From NCBI GenBank assembly GCA_963732415.1, contig CAVSZK010000019.1:806001-870000 (forward strand): a stretch of 64,000 bases of DNA. The letters run 5' to 3'. The translations under genes were made by a program, and so were the position numbers. Positions 30,004 to 38,914 of the stretch are shown here, one piece after another (position 1 is the stretch's first letter; each line of letters opens with the position of its first letter). Below the pieces are notes generated by a model that did not search any database, was not told where the DNA came from, and saw only the letters and a program-made list of their open reading frames with translations. This stretch comes from RPQJ01 sp963732415 (GTDB lineage Bacteria > Pseudomonadota > Gammaproteobacteria > Steroidobacterales > Steroidobacteraceae).

Positions 30004-31100
30004 GCACCGAGGCCGGCACGACCCAGGCACAAGCCGCGCCGCGCCGCATCGACGAGTTCCTGAAGGAAGTCCTGCAGAAGAACGGCTCCGACCTGCACTT
30101 CGTCGCCGGCGACCCGCCGCGCATCAGGCTCTACGGTGAGCTGCAGTCTCTGCGCACCGAGGCTCTCGGGCAGGATTACGTTCGCGACCTTCTGTCCGAG
30201 ATACTGACGCGCCGCGCCCTGCAGCGTCTCGAGGAGAAGGATGGCGCCGACTTCGCCTACATGATCCCGGGCGTGTCGCGCTTCCGCGTCAACGTGTTTC
30301 GCCACATCGGTGGCCTGGGTGCCGTGTTCCGCGCCATTCCGTCCAAGGCGCTGTCGCTCGAGCAACTGAACCTGCCCGAGGCGGTCCGCAGCCTGTGCCA
30401 CGTGACCAACGGCCTGATCCTGGTGACCGGCAAGACCGGCTCCGGCAAGTCCACCACGCTCGCGGCGATGATTGACGACATCAACGCGCGTATCAAGGGG
30501 CACATCCTGACCATCGAGGACCCGATCGAATTCGTACACCAGCGGCGCAATTGCCTGGTGAGCCAGCGTGAGATCGGCCTGCACAGCCCCGGCTTCGCCG
30601 ACGCACTGCACTCGGCGCTGCGCGAGGATCCGGACGTGATCCTGGTGGGCGAATTGCGCGATCTCGAGACCATGAGCATCGCGGTGACGGCCGCCGAGAT
30701 GGGCATCCTGGTGATGGGCACACTGCACACGAATGGCGCCGCCGCCACGGTGGACCGCATCGTCAACGCATTCCCCTCGGACAAGCAGGCGCACGTGCGG
30801 ACGATGCTGTCCACGTCGCTGCGCGGAGTCGTTTCGCAGCAGTTGATCCAGCGCGTCGACAAGCGCGGCCGCGTGGCAGCGCTCGAGGTGCTGATCAACA
30901 ATCCTGCCGTGTCGAACCTGATCCGCCAGGGCAAGCTCGACCAGCTCGAGAACTCGATGCAGAGTGGCGCCCAGTTCGGCATGCGCACCATGGACTCGGC
31001 GATCCAGGAACTCCTCGAGAAGGGCCTGATCTCCGGCCACGCGGCCTACGAAAAATCGATCAACAAGCAGCGTTTCGAGCAATTCAAGGGCGTCGGCTGA
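30000..31100 (+). CDS. PilT-family ATPase, second copy
   Basis: A 366-residue paralogue of the preceding gene, clearly diverged from it. It has DLHFVAGDPPRIRLYGEL, Walker A GKTGSGKST with K150, Asp box TIEDPIEFVH, Walker B DPDVILVGELRD and His box GTLHTNGAAATVDR. The retraction-associated motif is better kept than in the first copy: AVSNLIRQGK, near the C-terminus. The pair therefore mimics the PilT/PilU pairing. Canonical pilT and pilU normally sit beside yggS and proC, so these may be additional copies. It ends 67 bp before metG. Confidence 0.93.
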   Translation: MSTEAGTTQAQAAPRRIDEFLKEVLQKNGSDLHFVAGDPPRIRLYGELQSLRTEALGQDYVRDLLSEILTRRALQRLEEKDGADFAYMIPGVSRFRVNVFRHIGGLGAVFRAIPSKALSLEQLNLPEAVRSLCHVTNGLILVTGKTGSGKSTTLAAMIDDINARIKGHILTIEDPIEFVHQRRNCLVSQREIGLHSPGFADALHSALREDPDVILVGELRDLETMSIAVTAAEMGILVMGTLHTNGAAATVDRIVNAFPSDKQAHVRTMLSTSLRGVVSQQLIQRVDKRGRVAALEVLINNPAVSNLIRQGKLDQLENSMQSGAQFGMRTMDSAIQELLEKGLISGHAAYEKSINKQRFEQFKGVG

Positions 31101-31131
31101 TTCGCCGGCGCCGGCGCGGAAGCACCCCGCG

Positions 31132-31140
31132 TGGCATAAT
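31132..31140 (+). promoter_or_regulatory. Candidate extended -10 promoter of metG
   Basis: TGgCATAAT is an extended -10 element (TGn plus five of six consensus bases) 27 bp before the metG ATG, in the 67-bp gap after the second PilT gene. It implies metG and the Rnf genes can be expressed independently of the kinase/PilT cassette. Confidence 0.45.
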
Positions 31141-31167
31141 CCTGCGTCCTGCAGGATCGCCGACCCC

Positions 31168-33240
31168 ATGAGCACACCGACACCCCGCACCATCCTGGTC
31201 ACCAGCGCGCTGCCCTATGCCAATGGCGCGCCGCATCTCGGCCACATGGTCGAGTACATCCAGACGGACATCTGGGTGCGCTACCAGCGGATGCGCGGCC
31301 ATGACTGCCTGTACGTCTGCGCGACAGACGCCCACGGCACGCCGATCATGCTGAAGGCGCGGCAGGACGGCGTGACGCCCGAGGAACTTATTGCACGCGT
31401 CGCGGAACTCCAGAAGCGCGACTTCGCCGATTTCGACATCTCCTTCGACAATTTCCACACGACCCACTCGGCCGAGAACCGGGAACTTACGTCGGAGGTC
31501 TACCGGCGCCTTTCGTCAGCCGGGCACATCCGCCGCGAGACGATCCGCCAGGCCTACGACGAACAGGCGAAGATGTTCCTTCCGGACCGCTACGTACGCG
31601 GGACCTGCCCGCGCTGCGGTACGCTGGACCAGTACGGCGACAGCTGCGAATCCTGCGGCGCGACCTACACCCCGGCGGACCTGAAGGACGCAGTATCGGT
31701 CGTGAGCGGCACTGCCCCGGTGCAGCGCGACTCCGAACACCTGTTTTTCAAGCTTGGCGACTTCGATGCCATGTTGCGCGAGTGGACGGGCTCGGGTCGC
31801 CTGCAGCCGGCAGTCACCGCCAAGCTCGACGAATGGTTCTCGGCGGGACTTCGCGACTGGGATATTTCGCGCGACGAGCCGTACTTCGGCTTCGAGATCC
31901 CCGGCGAGACCGGAAAGTACTTCTACGTCTGGCTCGACGCGCCGATCGGCTACCTCGGCAGTTTCCTGCAGTACTGCCGCCGCACGGGCCTCGACTTCGA
32001 TCGCTACTGGAAGCCGGACAGCGACGTCGAGATCTACCACTTCATCGGCAAGGACATCGTCTACTTCCACGCCTTGTTCTGGCCGGCTGTGCTGCAGGGC
32101 GCGGGTTTCCGCCCACCGACCTCGGTATTCGTGCATGGGTTCCTGACGGTCAACGGCCAGAAGATGTCGAAATCGCGCGGCACCTTCATCGCTGCCCGCA
32201 GCTGGCTCGATCACTTGCCGGGCGAATACCTGCGCTACTACTTCGCCGCGCGCCTCGGACCGGGAGTCGAGGATCTGGACCTCAGTCTCGACGACTTCGT
32301 CGCCAAGCTGAACTCGGACGTGGTCGGCAAGCTCGTCAACATCGCGAGCCGCTGCTCGGGCTTCATCGCGCGCGGATCGGACGGGCGACTCGCCGACAGG
32401 CTGCCTGAACCCGCGCTGTACGAGGAATTCGTCGCGGCGGGCGAACGCGTAGGCCAGGCATATGAGGGACGCGACTACGCCGCGGTGGTGCGCGAGGTCA
32501 TGCAACTTGCCGACCGAGCGAATCTCTACATCGACCAGCAGAAACCCTGGCTGATGGCCAAGGATCCTGCGCGCGGCGCCGAGGTCCAGGGAGTGTGCAC
32601 CCAGGGACTCAACCTGTTTCGCGTCCTGGCGGTGTACCTGAAGCCGATCATGCCCCGTCTCGCGGCAGGTGCCGAGCGGTTCCTTGGCCTTTCGCCGCAG
32701 TCGTGGAATGACGTCGAAAAGCCGTTGCTGGGAACGAGGATCGCGGCCTACGAACCGCTGGCAACCCGGGTCGATGCAGCGGCCATCAAGGCGCTGCTCG
32801 CGGCATCGGCAGAAAACCTGAAGGTGACTGGTGTGCCGGCTGAAGCCGCCTCCGCTGTCGTCGCTCCGAGTGCTTCGCCTGCGCCGGCTGCTGCGGACGC
32901 CCTGCCACGGTTGCCGAACGCCTCGATCGAAGACTTCGGCCGCATCGACTTGAGGATCGCCAGGATCGAGGCAGCGGAGCTGATCGAGGGCGCTGACAAG
33001 CTGCTCAGGCTCACGATGGATCTGGGTGGCGAGCGGCGCACGGTTTTTGCCGGCATCCGCCAGGCATACGCTCCCGAGGCGCTGGTCGGGCGACTTACGG
33101 TGGTGGTCGCAAACCTCGAGCCGCGCAAGATGCGATTCGGAGTCTCCGAGGGCATGGTGCTGGCGGCCGGGCCGGGCGGTAAAGACATCTTCCTGCTGTC
33201 CCCGGATACCGGCGCCGAACCCGGCATGAAAGTGAAGTGA
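31168..33240 (+). CDS. metG: Methionyl-tRNA synthetase
   Basis: A 690-residue class I synthetase. HLGH is at residues 23-26 and KMSKS at 332-336. The zinc-binding insertion contains CPRCG and CESCG (about 149-166). The C-terminal EMAP/OB-fold tRNA-binding domain spans roughly 585-690 and mediates dimerisation, preceded by an Ala/Pro-rich linker. Size and domains match E. coli MetG (677). The rnf operon begins 38 bp downstream. Confidence 0.98.
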   Translation: MSTPTPRTILVTSALPYANGAPHLGHMVEYIQTDIWVRYQRMRGHDCLYVCATDAHGTPIMLKARQDGVTPEELIARVAELQKRDFADFDISFDNFHTTHSAENRELTSEVYRRLSSAGHIRRETIRQAYDEQAKMFLPDRYVRGTCPRCGTLDQYGDSCESCGATYTPADLKDAVSVVSGTAPVQRDSEHLFFKLGDFDAMLREWTGSGRLQPAVTAKLDEWFSAGLRDWDISRDEPYFGFEIPGETGKYFYVWLDAPIGYLGSFLQYCRRTGLDFDRYWKPDSDVEIYHFIGKDIVYFHALFWPAVLQGAGFRPPTSVFVHGFLTVNGQKMSKSRGTFIAARSWLDHLPGEYLRYYFAARLGPGVEDLDLSLDDFVAKLNSDVVGKLVNIASRCSGFIARGSDGRLADRLPEPALYEEFVAAGERVGQAYEGRDYAAVVREVMQLADRANLYIDQQKPWLMAKDPARGAEVQGVCTQGLNLFRVLAVYLKPIMPRLAAGAERFLGLSPQSWNDVEKPLLGTRIAAYEPLATRVDAAAIKALLAASAENLKVTGVPAEAASAVVAPSASPAPAAADALPRLPNASIEDFGRIDLRIARIEAAELIEGADKLLRLTMDLGGERRTVFAGIRQAYAPEALVGRLTVVVANLEPRKMRFGVSEGMVLAAGPGGKDIFLLSPDTGAEPGMKVK

Positions 33241-33278
33241 GTCCCCCTGCCACCCGCTGAACGGCGCCCTCCCCACCC

Positions 33279-33860
33279 ATGACGGACCTGCTGCTGCTGG
33301 CAATTGGTGCGAGTCTCGTCAACAACTTCGTCCTGACGAGCTTCCTGGGCCTGTGCCCATTCGTAGGCGTGAGCGGCAGGTTCGAGGCGGCTGCCGGCAT
33401 GGCACTGGCCACGCTGTTCGTGATGACCCTCGCCTCGGCACTCGGCTACGCCGCGTTCCACTGGCTGCTCGAGCCGCTTGGGCTCGGCTACCTGCGCACG
33501 CTGGTATTCATCCTGTTGATAGCCGCGGTCGTGCAGTTCACCGAACTCGTCGTGCGCGCAACGAGTCCGCTGCTCCACCAGCTGCTCGGCGTTTTCCTGC
33601 CGCTGATTACCACCAACTGCGCCGTGCTCGGCGTGGCGCTGCTCAATCTCGACCGGCACCACAGCCTGCTCGAGTCGCTGGTATACGGCGCCTCAGCCGC
33701 CGCGGGATTCGGACTGGCCCTGGTGCTGTTCGCCGCGCTCCGGGAGCGTGTTGACGGCGGCGACGCGCCCGCTGCGTTTCGCGGTGCGCCGCTCGCACTG
33801 CTGACTGCAGGCCTGATGGCGCTGGCTTTCATGGGGTTTGGCGGGCTCGGCGCGCGATGA
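33279..33860 (+). CDS. rnfA: Rnf electron-transport complex subunit A
   Basis: A 193-residue inner-membrane protein with six helices. NNFVLTSFLGLCPFVGVSG near the N-terminus and LPLITTNCAVLGVALLN in the middle are the two conserved cysteine-containing half-repeats, which in Rnf/NQR structures hold an iron centre between RnfA and RnfE. The complex couples NADH/ferredoxin electron transfer to ion movement. It overlaps rnfB by 4 bp and opens the rnfABCDGE operon. Confidence 0.96.
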   Translation: MTDLLLLAIGASLVNNFVLTSFLGLCPFVGVSGRFEAAAGMALATLFVMTLASALGYAAFHWLLEPLGLGYLRTLVFILLIAAVVQFTELVVRATSPLLHQLLGVFLPLITTNCAVLGVALLNLDRHHSLLESLVYGASAAAGFGLALVLFAALRERVDGGDAPAAFRGAPLALLTAGLMALAFMGFGGLGAR

Positions 33861-34399
33861 GCGCGAGCGCGGTAGTGCCTGCACTCGTGGTGACCGCGCT
33901 GCTGGCGCTGGTGCTGGGTGCAGCACTCGGGTGGGCGGCGACGCGGCTGCCACCGGACACTGGCACACTCGCCACACGCATCGACGCAATGTTGCCGCAG
34001 ACGCAGTGCGGGCAATGCCGTTACCCCGGCTGCCGCCCGTACGCCGAGGCGATAGCGCGAGGCGAAGCGGAAACGGACCAGTGCCCACCCGGCGGGGACC
34101 ACACCGCACGTGCTCTCGCCGACCTTCTCGGCCGCGAGCCCCGTCCGGTCAATCCGGAATTCGGCGCCGTCGCGAATGCCAGCGTCGCTCGGGTTGATGA
34201 AGCCCTCTGCATCGGCTGTGCGCTGTGCCTGCCCGCCTGCCCGGTGGACGCGATCATCGGCGCGCCGCGCTTCATGCATACGGTGATCGAGGCGCAGTGC
34301 ACCGGCTGCGGACTCTGCGTACCGCCCTGCCCGGTGGACTGCATCGAGATGGCGTCGCCTGCGACGACCAGTGTGCCGCGCGGGCGGCGCGCCGCCTGA
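33857..34399 (+). CDS. rnfB: Rnf complex subunit B (ferredoxin-like)
   Basis: A 180-residue protein with one N-terminal membrane helix, then a Fe-S domain with CGQCRYPGCRPYAEAI and a later DQCPPGG, followed by two 4Fe-4S ferredoxin motifs, CIGCALCLPACP and CTGCGLCVPPCP. It passes electrons between the soluble donor or acceptor and the membrane subunits. It is shorter than clostridial RnfB, as usual in gammaproteobacteria. The stop is 7 bp before rnfC. Confidence 0.96.
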   Translation: MSASAVVPALVVTALLALVLGAALGWAATRLPPDTGTLATRIDAMLPQTQCGQCRYPGCRPYAEAIARGEAETDQCPPGGDHTARALADLLGREPRPVNPEFGAVANASVARVDEALCIGCALCLPACPVDAIIGAPRFMHTVIEAQCTGCGLCVPPCPVDCIEMASPATTSVPRGRRAA

Positions 34400-34406
34400 A
34401 GGCCGC

Positions 34407-35864
34407 ATGCTTTCCAGACGCCGGTTTCCAGCAGGACTGCAACTGCCTGCGCACAAGGCCGGGCCGATGCGGCAGCCACTGCAGCAGGCTCCATCGCCGG
34501 TTATCGCGATCATTGCGCTTGACCAGGGCAGCGGAACCGCAGCTGCACCCACGGTCGGCACGGGCGAGAGAGTGCGGCTAGGCACCCTGATCGGGCGTGC
34601 ACCGGGCCTCTCTGCACCGCCGGTGCGCGCTCCGGTTGCCGGCATCGTTCGCGCGGTGCAGGTTCGCGACACTGCGGACGCAGCAGGCAGCGGGCTGTGT
34701 GTCGCAATCGAGAACGATGGCTCCGACGAGCCCGAGCGCGAATTCACGCGGATCAACTGGCAGTCCATGCGCCCCGACGAGCTGCTCGAGGCGATTCGCG
34801 ACGCGGGTATCGCTGGCCTCGGTGGCGGCGCCTTCCCGACTGCCGAGAAACTCGAGCGCGCAAGATCGCGGGCAGTACCTCACCTGGTGCTGAACGGCGC
34901 CGAATGCGAACCGTGGATCTGCTGCGACGACGCATTGATGCGTGAGCGTGCGGACGACGTGCTGCACGGCGCCCAGGTCATGCTGCACGCGAGCGGAGCC
35001 TCGCGCTGCACCATTGCCGTGGAAGACGACAAGCCGGAGGCCATCGCCGCGGTGCAGGCCGCGATCGCCGCGGCTGGCGACGAACGCATCGAGATGATCG
35101 CGCTCGGGGCCGTCTATCCCGCCGGAGCTGAACGCCAGTTGCTCGCCACCGTCACCGGCATCGAGGTGCCCTTCGACGCACTGCCTACTGCGGCAGGCCT
35201 GGTTTGCCAGAATGTCGGCACTGCGGCCGCGGTATCGCGCTTCGTCCGCACAGGTGCGCCGCTCACCACGCGCATCGTCACCGTCACCGGCAGCGGAATC
35301 CGGATTCCAGCCAACCTCGAGGCGCGCATCGGCACGCCGGTCGCTGAACTGGTCGAGGCCTGCGGCGGCTACGCGTCGGACCCGCAGCGACTGCTCGCCG
35401 GCGGAATCATGACCGGCAGGGCGATTTCCACCGACGCAGTGCCTTTGACGCAGGCGATCAACTGCATCGTTGCCGCCACGACCGCGGACCTTGCGGGCCG
35501 GGTAACGGAAACTCCCTGCATACGCTGCGGCGACTGCGCGAACGTGTGTCCATCCGGGCTGCTCCCGCAGCAGCTGCACAGGGGTATCGTGTCCGCGAAC
35601 GCCGCGCTGATCGCGCGCCACGGCCTCGAGGACTGCATCGAGTGTGGCTGCTGCGATTACGTCTGCCCGAGCGGCATCGCGTTGACCGCGGTATTCCGCG
35701 CGGCTCGCGCCGAGGCGCGCATCCGTCACGAGGAACGCCGGCGGGCCGACGAGGCGCGCGAGCGTCACGCCCGCCACCAGGCGCGCGTCGAGGTGGCAGC
35801 CGAGGACGAGCGCCGCGCATTCGAGGCAGCACGCCGGCGGGCTCGCGGCGAACAAGTAGACTGA
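34407..35864 (+). CDS. rnfC: Rnf complex subunit C (NADH-binding)
   Basis: A 485-residue cytosolic-face subunit related to complex I NuoF. GIAGLGGGAFPTAEKL and LNGAECEPWICCDDALM mark the NADH/FMN domain, followed by two 4Fe-4S motifs CIRCGDCANVCP and CIECGCCDYVCP. The C-terminal tail is a short charged helix (AEARIRHEERRRADEARER); the very long tail of E. coli RsxC is absent. I chose the ATG at 34407. The N-terminus lacks the usual GGxHPP motif in clear form, so a few residues may be mis-assigned. Confidence 0.94.
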   Translation: MLSRRRFPAGLQLPAHKAGPMRQPLQQAPSPVIAIIALDQGSGTAAAPTVGTGERVRLGTLIGRAPGLSAPPVRAPVAGIVRAVQVRDTADAAGSGLCVAIENDGSDEPEREFTRINWQSMRPDELLEAIRDAGIAGLGGGAFPTAEKLERARSRAVPHLVLNGAECEPWICCDDALMRERADDVLHGAQVMLHASGASRCTIAVEDDKPEAIAAVQAAIAAAGDERIEMIALGAVYPAGAERQLLATVTGIEVPFDALPTAAGLVCQNVGTAAAVSRFVRTGAPLTTRIVTVTGSGIRIPANLEARIGTPVAELVEACGGYASDPQRLLAGGIMTGRAISTDAVPLTQAINCIVAATTADLAGRVTETPCIRCGDCANVCPSGLLPQQLHRGIVSANAALIARHGLEDCIECGCCDYVCPSGIALTAVFRAARAEARIRHEERRRADEARERHARHQARVEVAAEDERRAFEAARRRARGEQVD

Positions 35865-35869
35865 AGCTC

Positions 35870-36904
35870 GTGCGATTCGACACCTCACCTGCTCCCCACA
35901 TCGTCGCCGGCTGCACGGTTCCACGTGTAATGGTCCAGGTGCTGGCCGGACTGGTTCCGGTCGCGGCTGTGCAGGTCGCGCTGTTTGGCCCGGGCCTGCT
36001 GCTGCAGCTGGCGGTCGCCGGTCCGACTGCGCTGCTATGCGAGGCGATCGCGCTGAGAGCGCGTGGCCGCGACGCCGCACCGTTCCTGCGCGACGCCAGC
36101 GTGCTGGTGACTGCGTCGCTGCTGGCACTCGCGGTTCCGCCACTGCTGCCGTGGTGGCTGACGGCACTCGGTACCGCTGTCGCGGTGCTGCTCGGCAAGC
36201 ACGTCTACGGCGGTATCGGCCAGAATCCCTTCAACCCGGCAATGGTGGGCTACGCCGTCCTGCTGGTCTCGTTTCCGCTCGAGATGACGCGCTGGCCCCT
36301 GCCGCTCGGGACCGATGGCGTCGAATGGCTGGAACTGGCCGGGCTCGCATGGCATTCGTTCCTGCACGGTCCGACCGCCGCAGGCTGGGACGCCTACACC
36401 GGGGCAACCGCGCTCGACTCGCTGCGGCTTGGCCTCACGCAACGCTATACGATGAACGAAATCTTCGCCGGACCTGCGTTCGGAGCGCTGGGAGGCTCGG
36501 GCTGGCAGTGGGTGAACGCCGCAGCGCTTGCAGGCGGGCTCTACCTCATGGCGCGTGGAATCGTGCGCTGGCACATCCCGGTGGCGGTGCTTGCCGGCAT
36601 CGCGGTCCCCGCCTGGATTGCGCACGTGGCGGACCCTGGCGCATATGCACCTGCGATGTTCCAGCTGTTCTCCGGCGCGACCATGCTCGGCGCTTTCTTC
36701 ATCGCCACGGACCCGGTGTCCGCGGCGACCAGCGATCGCGGGCGGCTCGTTTACGGCGTCGGCATAGGCGCAATTACGTGGACGATCCGCACGTTCGGCG
36801 GCTATCCGGACGGTCTCGCCTTCGCCGTGCTGCTGATGAATCTCGCCTCCCCGCTGATCGACCGATACACCGTGCCGAGGATCCATGGACACCCGCGACG
36901 CTGA
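35870..36904 (+). CDS. rnfD: Rnf complex subunit D
   Basis: A 344-residue inner-membrane protein with about nine helices. It opens with FDTSPAPHIVAGCTVPRVM and contains GQNPFNPAMVGYAVLLV, both conserved. The covalent FMN site is the threonine in YTGATALDSLR. The start is a GTG 5 bp after rnfC; there is no ATG that would keep the conserved N-terminus. It overlaps rnfG by 20 bp. Confidence 0.94.
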   Translation: MRFDTSPAPHIVAGCTVPRVMVQVLAGLVPVAAVQVALFGPGLLLQLAVAGPTALLCEAIALRARGRDAAPFLRDASVLVTASLLALAVPPLLPWWLTALGTAVAVLLGKHVYGGIGQNPFNPAMVGYAVLLVSFPLEMTRWPLPLGTDGVEWLELAGLAWHSFLHGPTAAGWDAYTGATALDSLRLGLTQRYTMNEIFAGPAFGALGGSGWQWVNAAALAGGLYLMARGIVRWHIPVAVLAGIAVPAWIAHVADPGAYAPAMFQLFSGATMLGAFFIATDPVSAATSDRGRLVYGVGIGAITWTIRTFGGYPDGLAFAVLLMNLASPLIDRYTVPRIHGHPRR

Positions 36905-37562
36905 GCCACGACGTGCCAGGCCGCTCCGCGCCGCACTCACGCTTGCCGTTGCGGCCACGGTCGCGGTCGGAACCGTGGCGCTGGTGCACGAGATCGCGGA
37001 GCCGCGCATCGAAGCCAACGAGCGGGCACAGCGCATCGCACGCCTCGCCGCAGCGCTCGGTGCAGCGGAATACGACAACGACCTGCTCGGCGACGTGATA
37101 TTCGTGCAAGACGCCGAGCGACTCGGCACTGATGGCCCTGTTCCAATTTACCGGGCGAGACTCGCCGGCCGGCCCGTTGCGGCGCTGATCGAGGCAGTCG
37201 CACCCGGCGGCTACGCAGGTGCGATCCGGCTGCTGGTGGCCGTCGGCGCCGACGGGCGGCTGCTCGGCGTCCGGGTGCTCGCGCACAATGAGACTCCCGG
37301 CCTCGGAGACGGCATAGACGAACGCAAGTCCGACTGGATACTCGGCTTTGCCGGGCGATCGCTCGTCGACCCCGCGCCCGGTGGCTGGAAGGTCCGCAAG
37401 GACGGCGGCGAGTTCGACCAGTTCACTGGCGCCACGGTGACGCCCCGCGCGGTGATCGGTGCAGTCGAGGATGCGTTGCTCTACTTCGATGCCCACCAGC
37501 AGCAGATTTTCGCGCTGCCGCCCGCTGCCGGGTCGGATGGCACGAAACGGCACGAACCGTGA
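36885..37562 (+). CDS. rnfG: Rnf complex subunit G (covalent FMN)
   Basis: A 225-residue protein with one N-terminal membrane helix (about residues 15-35) and a periplasmic FMN-binding domain. The flavin attachment motif reads DQFTGATVTPRAV, in which the second threonine of the SGAT-type motif should be esterified to FMN. LLVAVGADGRLLGVRVLAHNETPGLGD is the conserved upstream strand. It overlaps both rnfD and rnfE. The C-terminal tail is longer than usual and polar. Confidence 0.93.
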   Translation: MDTRDAEPRRARPLRAALTLAVAATVAVGTVALVHEIAEPRIEANERAQRIARLAAALGAAEYDNDLLGDVIFVQDAERLGTDGPVPIYRARLAGRPVAALIEAVAPGGYAGAIRLLVAVGADGRLLGVRVLAHNETPGLGDGIDERKSDWILGFAGRSLVDPAPGGWKVRKDGGEFDQFTGATVTPRAVIGAVEDALLYFDAHQQQIFALPPAAGSDGTKRHEP

Positions 37563-38179
37563 ATCGCCCGATGTCCTACAATTCCTCGATGACGGCTGCG
37601 GACATCCTTCGTAATGGCCTGGACCGGTCGAATCCCGGCCTGGTCCAGCTGCTCGGCCTGTGTCCGCTGCTTGCGGTCAGCACGTCCCTCGAGAATGCGC
37701 TCGGACTGGCGCTTGCGACGTTCGCCGTGCTGCTGACCAGCAACGCCATCGCCTCGCTGGTCGGCAGGTGGCTGCTGCCCGAGGTACGCATCGCGGTGTT
37801 CGTGCTTGCGATCGCCGGCGCCGTCACCTCTGTGCAGCTGGCGATTGCGGCCTGGTGGCCGGAACTCCACGACGCACTCGGCATCTTCCTGCCGCTCATC
37901 GTCACCAACTGCCTGGTGCTCGCGCGTGCTGAATCCTTCGCGTCACGACAGTCGCTGGGCCCGGCGCTGCTCGATGGTGCCGCCATGGGACTCGGCTTCG
38001 GTCTGGTGCTGGTAGCGCTCGGCGCGGTGCGCGAATTCCTCGGCCACGGCCTGCTGCTCGCGCTGCTGCCGCCGGGCGCCTTCATCCTGCTCGGACTGAT
38101 GCTGGCGCTGCGCAACTGGCGTATCCAGGCGCGCGCGGCGGCAGCCGAGCCCGTGATCACCGACAGGTCGCTTGCATGA
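37559..38179 (+). CDS. rnfE: Rnf complex subunit E
   Basis: A 206-residue membrane protein with six helices, homologous to RnfA. NPGLVQLLGLCPLLAVSTS and LPLIVTNCLVLARAESFAS hold the paired cysteines. The longest reading starts at a GTG overlapping the rnfG stop; ATG codons at 37571 and 37589 are reasonable alternatives, the latter giving MTAADILRNGL, close to family starts. It overlaps nth by 4 bp, the normal last gene of this operon. Confidence 0.94.
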   Translation: MNRPMSYNSSMTAADILRNGLDRSNPGLVQLLGLCPLLAVSTSLENALGLALATFAVLLTSNAIASLVGRWLLPEVRIAVFVLAIAGAVTSVQLAIAAWWPELHDALGIFLPLIVTNCLVLARAESFASRQSLGPALLDGAAMGLGFGLVLVALGAVREFLGHGLLLALLPPGAFILLGLMLALRNWRIQARAAAAEPVITDRSLA

Positions 38180-38910
38180 ACGCGCGACGCGCGCGCGCAA
38201 TCTTCGAGCGACTGCGCGCAGGCAACCCGCACCCGAAGACGGAACTCGAGTACTCGACTCCGTTCGAGCTGCTGGTCGCAGTGATCCTCTCAGCGCAGGC
38301 GACGGACCGCAGCGTGAACCTCGCAACACGCCAGTTGTTCCGCGATGCGAACACGCCACAGGCGATCCTCGCGCTCGGCGTAGAGGGACTCGCAGCGCAC
38401 GTGAAGTCCATCGGCCTCTACCAGGGCAAGGCAAGGAACATCGTTGCCACCTGCGGCAAGCTCATCGAAGAGCACGGCGGGCGCGTGCCGGAGGACCGCG
38501 CGGCACTCGAGGCCCTGCCGGGCGTCGGACGAAAGACCGCCAACGTGATCCTGAACACGGCCTTCGGGCACCCAACGCTCGCGGTGGACACACACGTATT
38601 TCGCGTCGCCAACCGCACAGGCCTCGCGAGCGCGGATGACGTTCGCGGGGTCGAGGACCAGTTGCTGAAACGCGTGCCGCCGGAGTTCATGCAGGATGCG
38701 CACCACTGGCTGATCCTGCACGGCCGCTACGTGTGCAAGGCAAGGCAGCCCGAATGCCCGTCCTGCCCGATCGCCGGTCTCTGCGAATACCAGCACAAGA
38801 CTCCGGCAGAGCCACGACCGCGCGGTGCAACCCCGGAAGCCCGGGTTCGCCGTCCCGCGCCGGGACGTGCGACGGGGCGTCCTGCCGCTCGCTCGAACAG
38901 GCGCGGCTGA
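38176..38910 (+). CDS. nth: Endonuclease III
   Basis: A 244-residue base-excision repair glycosylase/AP lyase for oxidised pyrimidines. The helix-hairpin-helix is LPGVGRKTANV, with catalytic K120 and D138 (VDTHVFRV) at exactly the E. coli positions. The 4Fe-4S loop follows the C-x6-C-x2-C-x5-C spacing (CKARQPECPSCPIAGLC). About 33 residues rich in Arg, Pro and Gly extend past the E. coli end (211 residues), a basic tail that may help DNA binding. Coupling to rnfE is conserved. Confidence 0.97.
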   Translation: MNARRARAIFERLRAGNPHPKTELEYSTPFELLVAVILSAQATDRSVNLATRQLFRDANTPQAILALGVEGLAAHVKSIGLYQGKARNIVATCGKLIEEHGGRVPEDRAALEALPGVGRKTANVILNTAFGHPTLAVDTHVFRVANRTGLASADDVRGVEDQLLKRVPPEFMQDAHHWLILHGRYVCKARQPECPSCPIAGLCEYQHKTPAEPRPRGATPEARVRRPAPGRATGRPAARSNRRG

Positions 38911-38914
38911 ACCG

